DNA of 64,000 nt, from NCBI GenBank assembly GCA_963082875.1, contig OY720098.1, positions 12,648,001 through 12,712,000 on the forward strand. The letters run 5' to 3'. A model generated the notes under the pieces. The model made no database searches and was not told the origin of the DNA. It saw only the letters and a program-made list of their open reading frames with translations. The number at the start of each line of letters is the position of its first letter. Positions within the stretch are counted from its first letter, which is position 1. Made by a program: the position numbers and the translations under genes. The DNA comes from Corella eumyota. Its lineage: Eukaryota > Chordata > Ascidiacea > Phlebobranchia > Corellidae. Shown one piece after another: positions 45,601 to 56,580 of this stretch.

Positions 45601-48600
45601 CTGGAGGAAATGGAGTTAAGGGAGAAGAAGGTGCAGCTGGTGCTGATGTAGGAATTTACTCTTTTTGTAGTTTAAATTTAACTCTTAAACCTTTCTAAAT
45701 GCATAAGCTATTGGTTTTATTAATGTAAACTTATAAATTTGTTTTTATAATAGTAAAGTTAAACTTTAGTTATTGTTCAATTGCTAAAATTATTGACATG
45801 TTGTAATACAGAACTAATATTCTGAATAATACTTAAAATGGTTCAAATTAATATTTTAAATTATTTCTTTAGGGTGAACAAGGAGCTTCAGGAGAACCGG
45901 GTCCAAATGGACTTCAAGGTCCGAGAGGATCACCTGGAGACAGAGGACGACCTGGATCTCTCGGAGCACCGGTACATTAAAAGTTTTTTTAAATAGTGAC
46001 TGATAACATTCAACAAAAATAACTTTTAGATAAGTTAAAAAGTACTTACGCTTGTCCAACTGGGTATTATTTTTATTTTCAATTTTTAGGGAGTTCGAGG
46101 TTCTGATGGACAACCTGGCCAATCTGGACCACCTGTAAGTTCTCATTTTAAACCATTTTATGTTTTTTTTTATTAGTTTAAGTTTTGTTTTTGTGGCTGT
46201 CTTTTTATATTGGATCTTAATACTTTTTTATTATTATTTTCCTGTAACTTTTTTGTTTGTTTTTAGGGACCAACTGGTAATTCTGGACCACCTGGTTTCC
46301 CAGGATCTCCTGGAAGCAAGGTAAATAAATCCATTATAAAATACTTCATAAAAAAGAAAAACTTTTAATTTACTAAAGCTTAGTATGTTTATCAAAATTT
46401 TGGATAAAATTAAATAAAATTTTTGGTTTAGGGTGAAGCAGGTCCCACTGGTGCACATGGTCCCGAGGGACCCCAAGGTTCTAGAGGAGAGTCTGGAACC
46501 CCAGGACCTCCAGGGCCTTCTGGACAAGCTGTACGTAAATAATGAAGAAAATAATGATCTAGTTCATTTGTTTAGCTAATTATAAATTAAAAAGCTTTTA
46601 ATAATTAAGGAACAAAATATAAATAAATTATTGCTTAAATAGGGAGCAAGAGGTGTGGATGGATCATCTGGAGCTAAGGGCTCAACTGTAAGTAATAATT
46701 TGATTTATTAACAAAATCTTCTTTACAAATAAACTATTGGTGTAGAAAAAAAAATTAAATTTGTAAATGGTTTGGCGATTAAAAAAAGAAGTGATTTTAA
46801 TTTTAATTTAAAAAAAATTAATGACTTTTACAAATATGGATAGGTTTTATTTAAAAATAAACTTAAACTAAGGTATGACATTATTAGTATTTCATTAAAC
46901 CCTTGTTTAATTTTAGGGATCTTCTGGTATAGCAGGACCGCCTGGTATTCCTGGTGCAAGAGGCTCACCAGTAAGTTGTTTTGTTGTTTTTTTTTGCTAT
47001 ATATAAATTATTTTTTCTATAATTTTTAAATTTTTTTAACTTTTTACTAGGGTTCTCAAGGTAACATCGGTGGTATGGGACCAAAAGGAAACCAAGGAAA
47101 CCCGGGACAGACAGGATACAAGGGAGATGCTGGACCTAAGGGATCTCTTGTAAGAATTTTTCCATTTCTTTGATATTCCATTTTCTCATTATTTTAGTTG
47201 TTTTGGATGGGAGATCTTTATCTAACGTTATTTATTTTTTTTTTATTTTTTATGTTAAATTATATTTAATTTTTTGTGTGTTAATAATAATAAATAATTT
47301 ACAAGCATGTTTGCCTTAAAAGCTGGGAGCATTCCTTACATACGTAACACTTTTTATTTGCTTTTAGGGTTCAGCAGGACCTCAAGGATTGGTAGGGGCT
47401 CAAGGAGAAGAAGGAAAGAGGGTAAGTTTAAAATTGTTTTCGAATACATACTCTAACGATTTTTTTTCATGGTTTAATGTTAAAATTTTTTCTTTGTATT
47501 TTTAGGGAGTAAGAGGAGAAATAGGACCACTTGGACCACCAGGTGGCCCCGGAGAGAGGGTAAGTTGAAATTTTTTCTTGTTTTAAAATGTTAGTTATGG
47601 GAATATTTTTTGTAAGAACCAAGTGTATTCAACGAATCAACTAAAAAAATCTAATTGGTTTTAATTAACAGGGACCAACTGGTAACAGGGGATTTCCTGG
47701 TGTGGATGGTAACCCAGGACAAAAGGTAATTTTTTAAAAAGCATTTACAAATTAGATTATATTATTTCAAGCACAACTATTTTTTATAACTAAATTAGGT
47801 TAAGAATAATTGGCTATAATATTTCTAAACTAATTACTCTTTTAGGGATCTCATGGTGGAAGGGGCAAGGAAGGTTCCAAAGGTCCCAAAGGTTCATCGG
47901 GTGACATTGGTAGAACTGGTGATCCAGGCATGCCTGGATCTAGGGGTCTTACTGGTAAGACTGGGCCTGATGGTCGTCAAGGTAACCAAGGTAATCCAGG
48001 GGCATCTGGTGAAGATGGAAGACCAGGACCCGCTGGAGCTGTGGGTCAAAAGGGACCCCCTGGCCAAATTGGATTTCCTGGAACTAAGGGTGCACGTGTA
48101 AGTGATGTTTAATTTATTTTTTCAACCAAATTTCAAATTGTTCTGCTTAACATGAAATTAAATTATTTCAAAATTCTCAAATATTCTTTTTACATTTTCA
48201 ACTTATTCTTATTCAAGTACAAATTTTTATCTACAGGGAGTCGGTGGTAAAGAGGGTGAAAAAGGTATTTCTGGACCACCAGGTCTTAGAGGTTTGTCTG
48301 GTAAAGATGGTGAAGTTGGACCACAAGGTTCGATGGGACCTGCTGTAAGTGTAGATTATTAAAATAGGATAACTTATATACTGGTTTAACAGAATATGTA
48401 TAAAATTTTGGGGATTATTTAGGGACGACATTAAATAATTTGTTTATTTAGTTAAACATTTTTTAATGCAATCGTTTAACTATAAATATTTAGGGAGTTG
48501 CAGGAGACCGGGGTGAACCAGGTCAACCTGGTCCCTCTGGCTTCCAGGGTCTTCCCGGACCTACTGGACCCACAGGGGAGCCAGGAAAGTCAGGGGAAGC

Positions 48601-51600
48601 TGGTGTTGCTGGAGATGTAGGCCCATCTGGTGAAGTTGGTCCCAGGGGTGAACGAGGTTTCCCGGGAGAGATTGGTAACACTGGACCCCAAGGGTTGACA
48701 GGTCCCAGGGGTAATGCTGGAGTTCCAGGAACTGATGGGCAAAAGGTTATTTATTTAAAATATAAAAAAGACATTTAAATAAAAAATTAGTCAGTGAAAA
48801 TGTAATATTTTTTAGAAATTATGTCTTTTACTATTATTTCAAATTTAATAATTTGCTCCTGCAATTAATTTAGGGTCAAATGGGACCACTTGGACCATCA
48901 GGAGAAGTTGGTCCAGCTGGTGTACAGGGAGTAATGGGAAGTCGAGGACCTTCTGGTTTACCAGGTGGCAAAGGAGAAAGAGTAAGTTTGGGCAATTTTC
49001 TAAAACCTACTTTTTTAATTTTTTTTTAAACTTAAGTTTTACTAAATTAAATGACCAAACCTGTTAACAACCATTAATACATTTTAGTATTGTTGTATTC
49101 TAAACTCTGTTAATATTAATTTAAAGGGAGACCAGGGTAGTCCAGGTATTGAGGGTGAACCAGGAAAAGAAGGTTTACGAGTAAGTTTATATTTTAATTT
49201 TGTTGAAAAAATTTATATTTAATTCAAGTCTATTTTTTATTGGTTTTGTACACAGTTAGCATTTTTACAATTTTAACGTTAAAATGATAACTCGGAAAAT
49301 GATTTGTGCATGCTTGTATTTGAATTTAAGTTTAAGTTCTTTTATTTATTTAAAACGTTATTTTTAGGGTTTAACTGGACCAATTGGACCCCCAGGTGGT
49401 CAGGGACTTAATGGAGAAAAGGTAAAATAATTAAAAATAAGATAACTCTGGGGTGAATTTTATTATTTTTTGTTTAAGTTACTGTAAAACAGGAATGGAA
49501 CCTTTCTAAATAATGTAAATAAATTGAAGAAACTCTTGAATGATTTTACTTGTGTTGATAGAGCATAATATTTTTGTGTAAAAAATAATAATTTTGTTAC
49601 CTAAAAAATTAAATTTAAACAATATTTTTTTAGGGAGATGCCGGACCACTTGGCGAGACCGGAGGTGTTGGACCAAGAGGTTCTCCTGTAAGTAAAACAA
49701 TTTTTTTTTGTTGTGATTAGGTTTTATTTTGTCTTTTTACTTTCAATATGTTTCAGATAATTAAGTTTAACCAATTTATCTTCAATAACATTTTTTCCAA
49801 TTTTTTTATAATTTTTTTTTGCTATTTAGGGTGAAAGAGGAGAGTCTGGTCCAGATGGTCCTCCAGGTTACCCGGGATCTCCAGTAAGTAAACATTTTTT
49901 ACCCATTTAAAACCATTATTTTACATAAATAGTTGTATTAATGGTTAAAAAAAAAAAAAAAGTTAATATTATTAACCATATTTTAAATATTTACCTATTT
50001 AAAAGTTTTTTTTTTCAAATTAAAGAATACTTATTTTCCTTCTTAAAACTTTTTAATATAACAAGCAATTTTGGAAAGAATAAATTTTTTTAAACCAGTT
50101 TTTCCGCCGTGAATTATTTTACAATAAAAAATCTTGTGTTTTTTCAGGGTTCATCTGGTCAACCAGGCAAGAAGGGAGATGGTGGTTCGAGAGGTGTTAA
50201 GGGTGATGCAGGTGACACAGGACTTCAAGGTCCTTCTGGAAACACAGGACCCCTTGTAAGTTTATCTAAAATAACTTTTTTACGTTTATAAACTTGCGCT
50301 CTAACTAAAAGTAATATTAAATTTCGCAAGTTGAAAGTAAAATAAGTTGTTAGGCTAGTAACCATATTTGGTGTGTTGGTACTATGTGTAACCATTACGT
50401 TTGGTTTTAATAGGGTCCATCTGGTGTCCAAGGACGTAAAGGATCTCGTGGTGCACAGGGAAGTTCGGTAAGTTAATGTTTTTGAAGAACTTCAACCAAT
50501 TTATCTTCCGTGATTTTTTTTACATTTGCATGGTAAAAGCTGCAACAAAATTTTAATTGGTTTAAATATTTTCAGGGACCATCTGGCTTCCCAGGACCAG
50601 CAGGGCGACCAGGTGCTCCAGGAGATCAGGTATTTGTTTCTTCTGATTTAAAATTAAAAAAAATTATTTTAAATAGTTTTTGCAGAGTATAATACGGCGA
50701 TAAAATTCGAATTTAGAATTAAATATTTAAATCTGCTTTAAATTAATTAGTGAAATCTATGTTGGTTTTCCAATTTTTTCTATAATATTAAAATAAAAAA
50801 AATAACATAATAAACCCGGCGTTATATTTCAAATCTGACCACGGTAAACTTAAATCATTTTTTTGTTATTAAGGGTACCCCAGGACAACAGGGTAACACA
50901 GGAGAGCCAGGTAAATCCGGAAACAAAGGAGCAAGAGGAGACAATGGCAACCCAGGTCCACAGGGAGAAATTGGTAAGTGTTTTTTTTTATTTTAATTTA
51001 TTTACTTCTAACAGACTAAGTTTTAATAAATTTTGTAATTTATTATTTGGTTCTTACTTTCAAATTATTTTTTATTCAGGTCTTCAGGGTCTCAATGGTC
51101 TTCCTGGAGAATCTGGAAAACCAGGAGAATCCGGAGCTCCGGTAAGTTTAAGTTTAAATTTTAAATCCAAAGTAATAAGATTTTCGATTTGTGAAAATCT
51201 AACCCTGCAAAATTGAATGGTTTAGCTAGAAAAACAAAATATTAGTTGGAATGTATTTTTATAAATTAAAAATCTTTTATGTGAAAAAAAGTTTGTGTAA
51301 AAGTTGTTTTTTTATAGGGAGAACGTGGAGCTTCAGGATTTTCAGGAGGCCCCGGTACACAAGGAAATCCAGTAAGTAAAATTTGTTCGTTGTTGTTTAG
51401 TTTTACCTAAACTTAGAATTTGTTATTCTTGAACTAAATTAAAACTGTTGTTTTAAATATATTTTATTTTGTTTAGGGTATTCCCGGTCCTTCCGGCGCA
51501 CCTGGAGCCCGTGGTTTAGCTGGTGTTCCTGTAAGTTTTTCACTTCTTTAAATCTTTTAAATTAATTATTTGCAGATTTTGGACTAACGTTATACAACCT

Positions 51601-54600
51601 AATTTCAAATATTTTGTAAAGTAAAAGAAATTATTTGTTGCAAAAAATATGTTGATATTTAGGGTGAAGAGGGTAAGCAAGGTCGACCTGGTTCCGCAGG
51701 AGAAAGGGGACCCCCAGGGGATGTTGGTCCAATCGGAATCACCGGACCTCCAGGAGAAGCAGGACCAGAGGGTGCTCAAGGACTTGAAGGCCCAACCGGA
51801 AGAGACGGATCATCAGGAATTAAGGTAAATCAAAAATTTAAATATTTCTATTTTAGAATTATTATTGTATTTGTTTAGAATTAAAAAAATTGTTTAGAAG
51901 TACAAATTTAGAATGACTCTAACAATTTAACATTTCTATCGTACAGGGAGAAATCGGAGAAACTGGTAACCAAGGACCTCCAGGAGGCTCCGGTATGCCT
52001 GGACCCCCCGGACTTTCCGGAATTGAAGGAAAGAGTGGACCAAGAGGAGACTCTGTAAGTGTTATCTAATTTACTTTTTCTATTTTTAAAAATATTCAAT
52101 TTTTTTTCAGTATTTAAAGTAATTTGTTCAAGTATTTTGCAAAACTTAGTAACAACCAGATAAATTGGTACTCTTATATATTTATGGACTTTGTTTTTCG
52201 TCGTGAAACTTTTTTCATTGAATTTTTATTAAAATTTAGGGTCCACCTGGTACACAAGGAGCTCCAGGACCGGAAGGTGGTCGTGGTATGCCTGTAAGTT
52301 TAAAACTTCGATTTTTTTCATGTTTATTATAAAGTTTTAAATAACATTAATTAAGTAATAAAAACATCCGTGTAACAGACTTAGAACTTATCGTTAACCT
52401 AATAATCTACTAGGCCCAATAATAAGTTAACATTCATTAAAAAAAAGAAAACATGAATATGTAAATTTTAATTTAAAACGTTTATATAAAATATAAGCTT
52501 TGGGTTTATAAAAAAGTGGAGTAAAAAATATAGGGTTACATGGGCATTTACCAGTAAGCCAAATCACCACTTTGTATTATAACTATTTTGATTTTAAATA
52601 GGGTCCATCTGGCAACAGAGGTGATAAGGGAGCATTAGGAGATTCTGGTCCAATGGTAAGTAAAATTTTAACATTTTTTTTTTATTTTTGTAAGGCAAAG
52701 AAAGCAAATTTTTAAAATTAAAAAAAAGTGTTTAAAACATAAATATAATTATAAATTTTAACTTTGTCTTTAAACGCATTGAATAAAAAAAATGGATTTA
52801 TTGTTGAAGAGTTAATAAAAATTATATTATGTTACAGGGTATGAAAGGACATCGCGGTATTACTGGTATTCAAGGTTTACCTGGGTCACCGGTAAGTTAT
52901 TTTTAGAGCACATTGTTTATGTTTTAGCCTTTATGTTAGCCTTATGTTTTCAATTAAAGGGCTTTAAAAAAATAAATCTGCAAAATAGTGGAGTTTTTTT
53001 GTATCAATCTTTAATTTTTATAAGTTTTTATTAGGAATGTAATAATTTTAAATTTTTTTTTAGTTTTAAATATTTTGTTTTTTTGTTTAGGGGAAACAAG
53101 GAGATGGTGGTATGCCTGGACAAACCGGACCTCAAGGACTTAGAGTAAGTTTAAGTTTAATAAAAACAAAATTTTATAACAAATAAGTCCTGTTCAAACT
53201 TATATAATGTTAACTTAACAAATTCCACAATGTCATGTATAATTAAAGTAGTACAAGATTTAAAGTAACCGAAGAATTAATAAATCAAATTTTTCTACTG
53301 TTAAAATAAAAACAAATATTTTTAGGGAAACACTGGACCACGTGGTTCTCCCGGAAACGACGGAAACCCTGGAACTCCAGGACCGATTGGACCCACTGGA
53401 GCAAGAGGTAGATCAGGAGATGACGGCATGAAGGTAAAATAAAAATATTATTGATCACAGAAAGCTAAAGATTGTATTAAAAAAATTAGTTACGATATTA
53501 AAAACAATTTTTTAATTTTTTTTCTATAACTTCTCTTACTATTATATTATAGGGACCACCAGGACCTCCCGGACCTTCTGGACCCCCAGGACCACCAGGA
53601 GTAAGTAACATTTTAAATTTGACTACAGTTGTATTAAAATTGATACTTTATTTTAACACATAAAAAAAAGTTATTTGTATTTTTTAACTTGTAATTTTTT
53701 GTTTTAGGCATCTGTGCCGATGTTTGCCAACTTCCGAGCGGGTGCATCAAGTTTCAAGGGACCACTGAACGATCAAGCTGTTAATGACGACGCAGCAGTT
53801 GTAAGGGACAACGAGGTTGGTTGCTTTACAAAAAAAAACATTAGTTTTTTAAGTGTGAAATTTTGATTAAAACATATCAATAAATTATTTGAAAAATGTT
53901 TTAAAGCTAAACAAAATAGAAATTAATTGTTTTACCAATAACTAGCTTTATTTTAATATATTTATTTAGCGCAATTTTTTTGAATTTTTCACCTTGAGCT
54001 GAATAAAATGTAGAAATATAATCATAAATAATTATTTTAAAATAAAAAAAACAACCACCTATCCTTTTTATTTTTAGATGATGTTAGTGCTTAAAGATCT
54101 CACGTCGTCGGTTGCGGACCTTAAATCCCCTACTGGAAAATCGAAGAAGAATCCAGCTCGAAACTGCCGAGATGTTTTCCTTTCCGAACAAGAACAGGGA
54201 GTCGTGTCCAAGAGCGGTGAGTGATTGTGACGTCATAAAATTCTTTAGGCATTATTTGTTTAAAAAAATTTATGATTTGTGTTTATAATGCCGATTTTAT
54301 GTATAAATAAAAGTGCGAGGGTGTTTTACTATGTGTCATAAGACACAAATGGGTAGAAACTATTTAAAAGAGCCATACTTTTTTTTTACAGATTTTTTAG
54401 ATAATAATAACTTATTTTTTTTAATATGGTAAAATTTTCTATTTTGCTCGTATAAATTCAACATAATCATTTTAAATTGTCTTAATCTTTTTCTATATAT
54501 ATATATTAAGGCCAGTTGAATATATGTTATATGTATATATCTATTTGTAGTGTGCGGGTATAAATCAGTTGTGAGTTGTGACCATATTACAGCAATTAAA

Positions 54601-55649
54601 ATAAAACCCATTAGAAGGGTAATCGTCCAGTAAGCCTAAATGATTAAAAAATTTGTAAAATTCCGCAGGAGTTCGATGGGTTGATCCTAACGGTGGTTGT
54701 GGTGCTGACAGCATTGAAGTTTATTGCAACTTTGACACACAAGAAACTTGCATCTTCCCAACCGATCGTTTCATCCAGAACGGCACCAACCATCTTAACG
54801 GCGAAATCGGTTACGCATATTACGGCGAAGATCGGTAAGTACCTGGGTTTGAATCCCGGTGGTGGCATTTAAAAAAGTTTTTTTTAGTGCATGAGCTTTA
54901 ACTTTTATATTTTTTACAGAGTTGGCCACAAGGTGTCGTACGATCCCCCAGTGGAATCACGTGTCGCGCATGCGCTATACTCCAGTCAGATCACCTTCTT
55001 GAGATTGTACAGCGACCACGTCACACAGGTAGACATACACTTAAATTTCTTTTTTTGATAACTTAGGTTTTCTGCTTTTAAAATCGCAAAAACAAAGACT
55101 TTTAAATTTTTTTAGTTTTTTTTTTAACTTGTATTTAAATGGCAACATTTTAATAACCATATTCATTTTCATGTAGAGAGTAACCTTCTACTGTCGAAAC
55201 ATGGTTGGTAATTTCGATCAATCGGATGACTCGTACGACCACGCCCTTAAGTTCAAAGGTTACGGTAACCACGAGATCGGGAACGCCCACTACCGAATCA
55301 TTGAAGATTCGTGCATGGTAAGATTTTCGACAATATTTCTTGATTTATTTTAGTTAAAATTTTAAAAACATAATTCTTTAGTATTTTCTTACTTACTTAG
55401 CCATGCATTGCTTAGCCTTTTATCTTTTATTTTAGGCCCAAATTTTTATGACTTTTAAAGCATTTTTGTGATTTTTATTTAAATTTTTTTAATGTTTTAC
55501 AGAATGCACCATCTAAGTGGGGTAAGACAGTTATCGAATACGAAACCGCTATGGTTGGTCGCATGCCAATTGTCGACGTCGCTCCCTACAACTCTGGGGC
55601 ACGCAACCAAGAGTTTGGGGTCGAGTTCGGTGCTGCCTGTTTCAGATAA
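39739..55649 (+). CDS. Fibrillar procollagen alpha chain (type I/II/III-like, clade A)
   Basis: The gene encodes an extracellular-matrix procollagen of about 1,473 residues, the size of vertebrate COL1A1. Order: signal peptide ([19 protein letters not shown]), VWC domain, short N-propeptide helix, N-telopeptide, uninterrupted major helix of 338 Gly-X-Y triplets, C-telopeptide, COLFI C-propeptide ending GAACFR. About 52 exons are readable; almost all helix exons are 45, 54, 99, 108, 162 or 252 bases and start with a whole Gly codon, the classic fibrillar pattern. Both cross-link sites are kept (GSKGHRG near the N end, GMKGHRG near the C end). The ATG at 39739 is chosen because it begins the signal peptide; an in-frame ATG at 39598 would bury it. 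The VWC domain plus helix length point to the type I/II/III group rather than type V/XI. The frame closes only with a 2-base microexon at 42983-42984 or a shifted acceptor. Confidence 0.93.
39797..42411 (+). other. Collagen intron 1 (2.6 kb)
   Basis: It is by far the longest intron of the gene; the others are mostly 60-400 bases. No coding exon or repeat was recognised in it. First introns of collagen genes often hold enhancers, so its length makes it a candidate regulatory region. TGACGTCA occurs near 39990. Confidence 0.5.
42983..42984 (+). other. Candidate 2-base collagen microexon (GG)
   Basis: A strong acceptor (TTTTGTTTTTCAG, ending 42982) is followed by GG and then a perfect donor GTAAGT (42985-42990). 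Exon 2 ends with one base of a codon and the next helix exon (43196) begins with a full Gly codon, so exactly two bases are missing. GG supplies them and makes a Gly. The alternative is use of the AG at 43204-43205, which also restores the frame. Confidence 0.5.
43196..44084 (+). other. Collagen: minor helix and N-telopeptide exons
   Basis: Exons are 43196-43243, 43387-43419, 43523-43576, 43825-43914 and 44022-44084. They encode the short N-propeptide helix with one interruption (GEIPQDFGEGP), then [20 protein letters not shown]. The Lys in the telopeptide part is a possible lysyl-oxidase cross-link site. GIVSGSP leads into the major helix and aligns with GISVPGP in human alpha1(I). Confidence 0.85.
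44122..44330 (+). repeat. Degenerate SINE in collagen intron 8
   Basis: CCTGGCAGCATGGTGTTTTTGTAAAAACACTTG and GTTTGATTCCCACC correspond to the head and B-box of the local SINE. The body is decayed. Confidence 0.5.
44427..53600 (+). other. Collagen: major triple-helix exons
   Basis: Thirty-eight exons run from 44427-44471 to 53553-53600. The larger ones are 45233-45340, 47846-48097 (252 bases), 48494-48745 (252 bases), 48874-48981 and 51663-51824 (162 bases). Together with the last triplet of the previous exon they give 338 Gly-X-Y triplets, and I saw no Gly interruption. KGHRG cross-link partners lie in exons 45233-45340 and 52838-52891. RGD occurs in three places (exons 50874, 51947 and 52602). 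The segment matching the vertebrate integrin site GFPGER reads GFPGEI (exon 48494-48745). One intron (50974-51079) splits a Gly codon, unlike all the others. Confidence 0.9.
53708..55649 (+). other. Collagen: C-telopeptide and COLFI C-propeptide exons
   Basis: Exons are 53708-53815, 54078-54216, 54669-54834, 54920-55028, 55177-55317 and 55503-55649. The C-telopeptide includes FKG, a possible cross-link Lys. [11 protein letters not shown] aligns with the BMP-1 processing region RADDANVVRDRD. The trimerisation domain has seven Cys (NCRD, GGCG, VYCN, ETCI, FYCR, DSCM, AACF); the residue matching Cys2 of homotrimer-forming chains is not Cys. WVDPNGGC and WGKTVIEYE are hallmark COLFI motifs. Confidence 0.92.
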
Positions 55650-56580
55650 GCAACCCGGTTACCCCGGTGCTTTCCCGTTGACGATACTACCCGGAAAATG
55701 ATTTTTGACCTCGATTTACGCCTTGAACCTTTAATTTGACGACGAAACGGCACAGTTTTGTTTTCGGGTGTGAGTAACGTCATGTGGATGACGTCATCGC
55801 CCGTCGTGCGACAAAAACTGAGACTCATTTTTTAGTAAATACGACGATAACGTAACGATGACATGTGTGTGACTTGCATTTTTCGCCTTTTTTTAGTGTT
55901 TGTTTTTGTATTTTTCGCGATTTTTGATGACATCAGCATATTCTATCATTCTTCCAAAAATGCCCGAACTATTTTCAGCATTAGACTTCGCCTTTTTTCG
56001 TGTTTTTTTATTATTTTGCTTATATATTCATTCACGCTTTTTTATCGCATCTTAGAATTTTTGCCCCGAACGCCAAAAAAATTTGGACCGCCGTGTAATA
56101 ACTTATTGTATTCTTGAACATCTGATACACAAAGCCCTATGACGTCATAACCCTTCTTCGTTGTGGTTGGAGTCCTCAATTTCAACGCTTGAAGTTTCCA
56201 TCGGATCAAGCGACTGACTTTCGTGACGTCCAACGTCACATTTCGGCGACTGCGGCATTGAAAGACGTCATTCTTTTCCGCGTTTCGTCGAACAAGTCGG
56301 TTGCTTTTGCGGTCGTTTGTGGTAAAAAGTGGAAGAAACGCTCTTGTAGTTTACCAGCACTAAACAACTTGAACATTTCTTCCAATATCCCGGCCGCACA
56401 AACTCCCCCTTTCTTGCGTTGATTAACAGGTGTTTCGGCCTATCGAAGACGGTTGTGACGTCACGTGATACCCCGAAACTCTAAACTTTGCCTACAATAT
56501 GTTTTTTGCTTGCGTTTTTTTACTCGACTTTTATTCTATATCATTTTTTATGCAATAAAAAGACTTGCGTCACAAATATT
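55650..56580 (+). other. Collagen 3' UTR
   Basis: About 900 bases, GC-richer than the flanking intergenic DNA, run from the TAA to a polyadenylation signal AATAAA at 56554-56559 (context ATGCAATAAAAAG). Open frames in it on both strands are chance. It carries several TGACGTCA-like palindromes. Confidence 0.6.
56554..56559 (+). terminator. Polyadenylation signal AATAAA of the collagen gene
   Basis: It is the first good AATAAA in the extended GC-richer 3' region. A second candidate lies near 56857 in AT-rich sequence. Confidence 0.5.

Noticed and set aside
45856-52099. Minus-strand Arg/Ser/Trp-rich open frames across the collagen helix
   Set aside because: They are the antisense shadow of Gly-X-Y exons (GGA CCA repeats read backwards).
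55863-56422. Several 60-84 codon open frames downstream of the collagen stop
   Set aside because: They lie in the 3' UTR, have no domain or splice context, and overlap on both strands.
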